The notes under the pieces are model-generated. The model was not told where the DNA came from, ran no database searches, and worked only from the letters and a program-made list of their open reading frames with translations. A stretch of DNA of 10,295 bases from CAWULT01 sp963923455. GTDB taxonomy: Bacteria > Acidobacteriota > Vicinamibacteria > Vicinamibacterales > UBA2999. Positions 6,426-10,295 of the stretch are shown one piece after another. The first letter of the stretch is position 1. Each line of letters begins with the position of its first letter. A program made the translations under genes and the position numbers. Where the stretch lies: NCBI GenBank assembly GCA_963923455.1, contig CAWULT010000144.1, positions 1-10,295 on the forward strand, read 5' to 3'.

Positions 6426-6767
6426 TCACCGCTGGTCGCCCAGCAACGGACGGAGCTGCGCGAGGAACTCGGGAACCTTGTTCCTCGCCACGTCCCACAA
6501 CTCCTCGGAGTCGATCACCCAGTAGCCGTGGGCCAGCATGTTGCGCAGGCCAACGATCTTGCGCCATGGCACACCCGGCAGGCGCTGCTTCCAGTCCTCG
6601 GGCAAGCGTGCGGCGGCCTCTCCGATGATGAAGACCTGCCGCTCGACCGCAGCCCTCTTCTCATCGTTGGCCGCGAATGCCTGGTAGTCCACACCAGCGA
6701 TGTAGCGCGTGATCGCGTCGCCTGCCGCGACGACATCAGCGACGTACAACAGTGGATCACGCGACAC
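6426..6767 (-). CDS. hepT: HepT-type (DUF86) RNase toxin of a MntA/HepT pair
   Basis: A 113-residue helical protein of the HepT/DUF86 family, a HEPN-type RNase toxin that acts on RNA in the cytoplasm. The defining R-x4-6-H-x-Y motif is present as R75-N-M-L-A-H80-G-Y82. Upstream helices carry the family-typical RQVFIIGEAAARLP (43-56), and the segment PWRKIVGLRNMLAH matches the usual approach to the catalytic helix. In studied pairs the motif Tyr is AMPylated by the MntA antitoxin to switch off the RNase; Y82 is the equivalent by motif. The start is a GTG at 6767, giving an 11-base overlap with the antitoxin gene, the usual antitoxin-then-toxin coupling. The length is normal and all key residues are present, so the toxin looks intact. 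Base composition appears slightly less GC-rich than the flanks, which would suit a transferred module, but this was judged by eye. Confidence 0.92.
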   Translation of the reverse strand: MSRDPLLYVADVVAAGDAITRYIAGVDYQAFAANDEKRAAVERQVFIIGEAAARLPEDWKQRLPGVPWRKIVGLRNMLAHGYWVIDSEELWDVARNKVPEFLAQLRPLLGDQR

Positions 6768-7050
6768 GCACCAGATCCCGATCGATGAGGACGCGCAAGC
6801 GCGGCTTCAGCCCCTTGAGGGTCACGACATCGACGCGGCATCCGAGCAGGTCTTCCAGGAAGACCAGCAGTCCCATGTGCGCATCGAAGGTCGTCGGCCC
6901 ATCGAACTCGACGAGCACGTCGACGTCGCTATCCGGCCTCGCCTCGTCACGCGCCACGGAGCCGAACAACGACAGCGAGCGGACGCCAAACAGACGCGCC
7001 AACTCCTCGCGCCTGGCTGAGATCAATGCGATGACGTCTGCGCGCCGCAT
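6757..7050 (-). CDS. mntA: MntA-type nucleotidyltransferase antitoxin
   Basis: A 97-residue minimal nucleotidyltransferase. The catalytic GSX10DXD signature is complete: G30-S31, ten residues, then D42-V-D44 in RPDSDVDVLVEF. MntA proteins use ATP to AMPylate the HepT toxin and so neutralise it. RRADVIALISARREELARLFGV is the usual N-terminal helix, and CRVDVVTLKGLKPRLR (71-86) is the conserved third strand region, including the acidic D74. The ATG at 7050 is chosen because it begins at the expected N-terminus; the frame runs open far upstream through cysH, but that part is an out-of-frame shadow. AAGGA lies 12 bases upstream of the start, a rather long spacing, while TATGAT at 7057-7062 could be a -10 box placing transcription start at the ATG itself. 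The gene lies 23 bases after cysH and overlaps hepT by 11 bases. Confidence 0.93.
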   Translation of the reverse strand: MRRADVIALISARREELARLFGVRSLSLFGSVARDEARPDSDVDVLVEFDGPTTFDAHMGLLVFLEDLLGCRVDVVTLKGLKPRLRVLIDRDLVRVA

Positions 7051-7056
7051 GGCCGC

Positions 7057-7062
7057 ATCATA
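7057..7062 (-). promoter_or_regulatory. Possible -10 box directly before mntA
   Basis: TATGAT on the minus strand matches the -10 consensus in five of six bases. Its downstream edge is six bases before the mntA ATG, which would give a leaderless or near-leaderless transcript. No recognisable -35 is seen 17 bases further upstream. It could let the toxin-antitoxin pair be expressed separately from cysH. Weak, from one hexamer only. Confidence 0.25.
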
Positions 7063-7073
7063 TCCTTCCGGGG

Positions 7074-7802
7074 TTACTTCACGTTCGCCGCGTGGAGACC
7101 GCACTCCTTCTTGGTCTCCTCCTCCCACCACCAGCGGCCGGCGCGCTCGTGCTGGCCCGGGTTGGTCGGGCGCGTGCACGGCTCGCAGCCGATCGAGATG
7201 AAGCCGCGATCGTGCAGCGCGTTGTACGGCACGTCGTGGTCGCGGATGTAGGCCCACACCTGCTGCGACGTCCAGTGGCTCAGCGGGTTGAACTTGAAGA
7301 GCGGCTTGTCCGGCGTGCCGAACGTCCGGTCGAGCTGCACGACAGGAATGTCGGTGCGCGTGCTCGGGCTCTGGTCCTTGCGCTGCCCCGTCACCCAGCC
7401 GCGCAGCGGCTTCAGCGCGCGGACGAGCGGCTCCACCTTGCGGATGCCGCAGCACTCCTTGTGGCCGTCGGTGTAGAAGGAGAAGAGCCCCTTCTCGCGG
7501 ACCAGCGCCTGGACCGCCTCCGGCTGCGGGAAGTACGCCTCGATCGTGATGCCGTAGTGGGTCCGCACCCTGTCGAGGAACTGGTACGTCTCGGGGTGCA
7601 GCCGCCCGGTGTCGAGCGAGAACACCCGGAAGGGCCGCCCGAGCGTCGCGGCCATGTCGATCAGCACGACGTCCTCGGCGCCACTGAAGGAGATGCCCAG
7701 ATCCGGCGAACACTCGGTCAGGGCCAGCGACAGAATCTCCTGTGGGGTGCGGGTGGCGTAGTCGGCGGCCGTTGCCGCGACGGTCGAGGGGTCCAGGGTC
7801 AT
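7074..7802 (-). CDS. cysH: Assimilatory adenylylsulfate (APS) reductase, [4Fe-4S] CysH type
   Basis: A 242-residue cytoplasmic enzyme that reduces adenylylsulfate to sulfite and AMP using thioredoxin or glutaredoxin, a step of cysteine synthesis. The nucleotide-binding PP-loop is SFSGAEDVVLID (38-49), followed by FSLDTGRLHPETYQ (61-74). The paired cysteines C117-C118 (KECCGIRK) and C206-x-x-C209 (GCEPCTRP) are the four ligands of the [4Fe-4S] cluster. Their presence argues for APS rather than cluster-free PAPS specificity, although some cluster enzymes accept both. VTGQRKDQSPSTR (137-149) is the substrate-binding loop, and the C-terminal KECGLH (232-237) carries catalytic C233. The length is normal. 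The ATG at 7802 is supported by full family coverage, although only a weak GGA lies before it. The same frame stays open far upstream through the neighbouring gene, but that is a shadow, not a fusion. No ATP sulfurylase or sulfite reductase gene lies nearby. The small CRKC protein at 5474-5800 might act as an electron donor, but this is a guess. Confidence 0.95.
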   Translation of the reverse strand: MTLDPSTVAATAADYATRTPQEILSLALTECSPDLGISFSGAEDVVLIDMAATLGRPFRVFSLDTGRLHPETYQFLDRVRTHYGITIEAYFPQPEAVQALVREKGLFSFYTDGHKECCGIRKVEPLVRALKPLRGWVTGQRKDQSPSTRTDIPVVQLDRTFGTPDKPLFKFNPLSHWTSQQVWAYIRDHDVPYNALHDRGFISIGCEPCTRPTNPGQHERAGRWWWEEETKKECGLHAANVK

Positions 7803-7894
7803 GGATCCGGACAGTACAACGGGGAACGCGCCGCCAGCAACCGACGGCGCCACGCGGGGACCCGCCTGCGCCTGACGGCCGGCGCGACGCCGCG

Positions 7895-8890
7895 CTATCG
7901 CCCGCGCTCTTCGGACCGTGCGCCCTTCAGGATGTGCTCGAGCCCGCGGTTCCCCTCGTGGCAGGCGTACTCGTAGATCTGCTGCTCGTCGTCGCGCGTG
8001 AGCTGCATCGCGAAGGTCCAGGGCCGCACGTAGACGTCGGGGTCGTCGAACGTCACTTCCCAGAGCAGCCGGTCTGGGGCGACCGGCGTGAAGCGCTCCA
8101 CCAGCCGGAACCGCTCGCTGTTGTAGCGGTTGTTGTAGCCGAAGTGCGTGCGGTCGGTGAAGTTGGTGGTCTCGACCACCAGGGTGTTGCCCTCGAACCG
8201 GCCGCGCGCGTCGCCGAGCCACTGGCGCACGCCCGACGCCAGGTGCGGGCGGCCGTCGAGCGGGATCACCCGCGTCTCGTGGATCATCTCGTAGCGGATC
8301 GCCACCGCGTCGGGCGTCTGCAGAATCTGGTAGGCGTTGCCGTAGATGGCGGGCATCATCGAGCCGGGCAGGCCGCGCGTGATGCAGCGGTCGTACATGC
8401 TGCGGTCTTCCCACGAATCGGCGCGGCCCTCGCCGTTGCGGGCGTCGTTGAGCCGCGCGAACGCGGCCTCGCGCCGGGCCGCCTGCGGCGTGAGGGCCGG
8501 CACCTTCCCGTCCGCCGGGTCCACGATGAACCACGGGCGGCTGCCCTTGCCCTGGAGGTGCTCGTACCAGTGCGTGGGACCAGCGCCGGTCTCGGCGCCG
8601 CCGATGCCGCCGGCGATCTCGGCGGCCTGCGTCTGGCGCTGCCTCGCCAGCGCCGCGAGCTCCTCGGCCGTGAACGTCCTCGGGTCGCGGCCGGCGAACT
8701 CCTGCGGCCGCTCGAGCGGGGTGTTGGCCTCGTCCTTGTTGGTGAAGACGCCGGACAGGTCGGGATGCCCCCACGGCGTGCGTGGCGGCGTCCACCCCCG
8801 GCCTGCCGTGCCCTGCTGCGCCCGCGCCGCCGTGCCGCCGAGCGCGACGAGCAACGCGAGCCCCGCCACCCATGCCTGATGCCTCACCAT
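7895..8890 (-). CDS. Secreted protein of unknown function, WTPPRTPWGHPDL type
   Basis: A 331-residue protein with a clear signal peptide (MVRHQAW, hydrophobic to about residue 22, then a likely cleavage at ARAQQ). The mature N-terminus reads RGWTPPRTPWGHPDLSGVF (31-49). Proteins beginning this way are common and paralogous in Acidobacteriota and some Proteobacteria, usually annotated only as hypothetical. The mid-region has DRCITRGLPGSMMP followed by IRYEMIHETRVIPLDGRPH. The C-terminal part has the recurrent EGNTLVVETTNFTDRTHF, then alternating strands suggesting a beta-rich lipocalin- or barrel-like end. No catalytic motif is recognised; C169 and C313 might form a disulfide. The start at 8890 has a strong GAGGAGG site (8898-8904) seven bases upstream. 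It lies 52 bases after the dehydrogenase and 92 bases before cysH. TATCAT at 8925-8930 (minus) could be a -10 box for it, without a visible -35. Confidence 0.85.
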   Translation of the reverse strand: MVRHQAWVAGLALLVALGGTAARAQQGTAGRGWTPPRTPWGHPDLSGVFTNKDEANTPLERPQEFAGRDPRTFTAEELAALARQRQTQAAEIAGGIGGAETGAGPTHWYEHLQGKGSRPWFIVDPADGKVPALTPQAARREAAFARLNDARNGEGRADSWEDRSMYDRCITRGLPGSMMPAIYGNAYQILQTPDAVAIRYEMIHETRVIPLDGRPHLASGVRQWLGDARGRFEGNTLVVETTNFTDRTHFGYNNRYNSERFRLVERFTPVAPDRLLWEVTFDDPDVYVRPWTFAMQLTRDDEQQIYEYACHEGNRGLEHILKGARSEERGR

Positions 8891-8942
8891 CGCCGAGCCT
8901 CCTCTATAACGCCCACCGCCGCGGATGATACTCCCGGCCGCC

Positions 8943-9779
8943 CTACACCGGCGCGTCGATCGCCTCGCAGATCCGCCACAGGCGTTCCTCGGCCGCCTGG
9001 TCGCGGAACTGGCAGGGCACTTCGCGCCGATCCGACCAGAAGCGGCCGCTCAGGCCCTCGACGTCGGGGCTGCTGGCCAGCCAGACCGCCGTGTCGGCGC
9101 CCTGCGCCAGCGAGCGGCCCGCCCGCGTCGCGTAGACGGCGCGCAGCTCCGGCGAGAGGTTGCGCGACAGCCCGGTCGCGGGCACGAAGCCGGGCGCATA
9201 AGCGTTGACCGTGACGCCCGTGCCGTCGAGCCGGCGCGCCAGCGCCCACGAGAGCATCCGGTTGCAGGCCTTCGACTGGGCATAGGCCTGCAGCTCCTGG
9301 TACGGGCGGCGGATGAACTGCAGGTCGTCCAGATCGAGGTCGCTCGCAAAGAGCGACGCCACGTTGACGATGCGCGACGGCGCACCGGCCTTCAGCTGGT
9401 CGAGCAGCGCCAGTGTCAGCCGCTGATAGCCCAGGACGTTGGTGGCGAAGGTGAGCTCGAGCCCCTCGGGCGTCACGGCACGGGTGCCGTTGGCCACGCC
9501 TGCGTTGTTGACGAGCACGTCGAGCCGGGGCACGCGTGCGCGGTACGCACGCGCGAACGCCTCGATCGAGGCACGGCTGGCCGCATCGAGCGGCAGCACG
9601 ACGGGCGGGACGGCCCCCGGCCTGGCCGCGATCTCCCCGGCCACGACCTCACCGCGCGCGACGTCGCGGCACGCCAGCACCAGCACGGCGCCCATCGCAC
9701 CCAGCTCGTGCGCGATCTGCCACCCGAGGCCCGAGGTCGGTCCCGTGACGATCACGTGCCGGCCGTTGATCCACTCCAT
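8943..9779 (-). CDS. Short-chain dehydrogenase/reductase, retinol-dehydrogenase-like
   Basis: A 278-residue Rossmann-fold oxidoreductase of the classical SDR family. The cofactor motif T12-G-P-T-S-G17-L-G19 opens the fold. R38 in LACRD after the second strand hints at NADP(H), LPLD (62-65) is the acidic adenine-binding position, and NNAG is at 91-94. The catalytic set is complete: N114 (FATN), S142 (VNVAS), Y166 and K170 (YAQSK). A PGFVPATGL segment follows, as in the family. The long substrate loop and the TFATNVLGYQRLTLALLDQL helix resemble the retinol-dehydrogenase/WW-oxidoreductase-like branch, so a lipophilic alcohol or ketone substrate is possible but unproven. The start at 9779 puts the fold at residue 6 and has GAGGTG (9785-9790) five bases upstream. 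An ATG at 9830, immediately after the pncB stop, would add 17 basic residues. It probably shares a transcript with pncB. Confidence 0.93.
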   Translation of the reverse strand: MEWINGRHVIVTGPTSGLGWQIAHELGAMGAVLVLACRDVARGEVVAGEIAARPGAVPPVVLPLDAASRASIEAFARAYRARVPRLDVLVNNAGVANGTRAVTPEGLELTFATNVLGYQRLTLALLDQLKAGAPSRIVNVASLFASDLDLDDLQFIRRPYQELQAYAQSKACNRMLSWALARRLDGTGVTVNAYAPGFVPATGLSRNLSPELRAVYATRAGRSLAQGADTAVWLASSPDVEGLSGRFWSDRREVPCQFRDQAAEERLWRICEAIDAPV

Positions 9780-9830
9780 TCGCTCACCTCGCTCGCTGAC
9801 GTCGACTCCCGTCCGCGGACGCGGACGCAT

Positions 9831-10295
9831 TCAGTTCTCGGCGAGCGCGCGGGCGCGCACCTCGTCGCGCGCGTGCGCCAGGCCCGGGCTCAGCGCGACT
9901 GGATACGGCGCCGGCGCGGGCGCCAGCGCCGTCAGCGTGGGAGGCAACTGGGCGAGCGCCGCCCGCGCCCGCGCACGAACGGCCGACAGCGGCTCGCGGC
10001 CCTCGGGCAGCCGCTCGCCGCCGCGCATCACGGGCCGCAGCAGCGGCCGGCCCTCGACCGCCTCGTCCGCCCGCCCGATCACGTCGGCGGCCAGCACCCC
10101 GTCGCGCTCGGTGCGGTACACCTGCTTGCGGCCCGGCAGCGTGAGCTTGCCCGGCGACGTCTTGATGCGGCCGACCCCGGCGTACTCGGCCAGCTTGTAG
10201 ACCAGGTCGAGCAGCGGGGCGTCCTGCGAGACCGCCAGTTCGCTGCCGACGGCAAAGGCGTCGATGGGCGCGCGGCGCGCCACCAGGTCCGCAAT
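9831..10295 (-). CDS. pncB: Nicotinate phosphoribosyltransferase, C-terminal part (5' end outside window)
   Basis: The last 154 residues of a nicotinate phosphoribosyltransferase, which joins nicotinate to PRPP with ATP in the Preiss-Handler route to NAD. The visible part starts IADLVARRAPIDAFAVGSEL, matching the conserved APIDaFGVGT phosphate-binding region. LLDLVYKLAEYAGVGRIKTS and PGKLTLPGRKQVYR follow, then GRPLLRPVMRGGE, all in the family's order near the C-terminus. AFAVGSEL differs from the common AFGVGTEL by G-to-A and T-to-S, both conservative. The final 50 residues are Ala/Pro/Arg-rich and less conserved. The first in-frame codons at the window edge are not a start: the codon at 10281-10283 is GTG coding an internal Val. 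The stop is followed directly by an ATG that lies in the SDR frame, so the two genes are adjacent and likely co-transcribed. The chemistry of neighbouring genes does not suggest a shared pathway. Confidence 0.93.
   Translation of the reverse strand: MADLVARRAPIDAFAVGSELAVSQDAPLLDLVYKLAEYAGVGRIKTSPGKLTLPGRKQVYRTERDGVLAADVIGRADEAVEGRPLLRPVMRGGERLPEGREPLSAVRARARAALAQLPPTLTALAPAPAPYPVALSPGLAHARDEVRARALAEN

Noticed and set aside
5518..6525. Plus-strand open frame of 335 codons overlapping the CRKC gene
   Set aside because: Arg/His/Pro-rich composition, out of frame with the CRKC gene and antisense to the membrane protein.
6757..7713. MntA with a 220-residue N-terminal extension
   Set aside because: The extension is an out-of-frame reading of cysH; the family begins at the ATG at 7050.
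7074..8873. CysH as the C-terminal half of a 599-residue fusion
   Set aside because: The upstream half is an alternative frame of the secreted unknown protein, which has its own signal peptide, family motifs and ribosome site.
7742..9208. Plus-strand open frame of 488 codons
   Set aside because: It is antisense to the secreted unknown protein and the dehydrogenase, low in complexity and has no recognisable motif.

Overview
The window is high-GC bacterial DNA, with GC- or CG-ending codons preferred throughout. The gene content points to Acidobacteriota, probably the Vicinamibacteria (subdivision 6) side. The main clue is the three-gene set DUF1592/DUF1587 c-type cytochrome, DUF1552 (HXXSHH) protein and secreted ankyrin-repeat protein. 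A secreted protein with the 'WTPPRTPWGHPDL' type N-terminus supports it. This assignment rests on remembered gene content, not on a search.

Left half (1-5232, all minus strand): a tight operon read right to left. It runs from a secreted protein with two haem-binding CxxCH motifs (2779-5232), through a Tat-exported DUF1552 protein (1432-2760), to a secreted ankyrin-repeat protein that leaves the window at base 1. The gaps are 18 and 6 bases. All three carry export signals, so the operon appears to build a periplasmic or surface module. Its substrate is unknown.

Intergenic region 5233-5473: the regulatory space between the operon and a divergent gene. It holds a perfect 10-bp palindrome and a near-copy exactly 21 bp away, a candidate tandem operator. 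It also holds a possible promoter for the plus-strand gene, a run of nine G and a short hairpin in that gene's leader.

Middle: a small plus-strand thioredoxin-fold protein with a CRKC motif (5474-5800). It converges, across a hairpin-containing gap, on a minus-strand group. That group, read right to left, is a CysH-type [4Fe-4S] adenylylsulfate reductase (7074-7802), a MntA/HepT antitoxin-toxin pair (6426-7050) and an unrecognised multipass membrane protein (5878-6402).

Right end, also minus strand: the C-terminal part of nicotinate phosphoribosyltransferase (enters at 10295, ends 9831), a short-chain dehydrogenase (8943-9779) and a secreted protein of unknown function (7895-8890). No tRNA, rRNA, CRISPR array, insertion sequence or phage gene was seen. 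Very long plus-strand open frames, the longest 1720 codons, are antisense shadows produced by codon bias.
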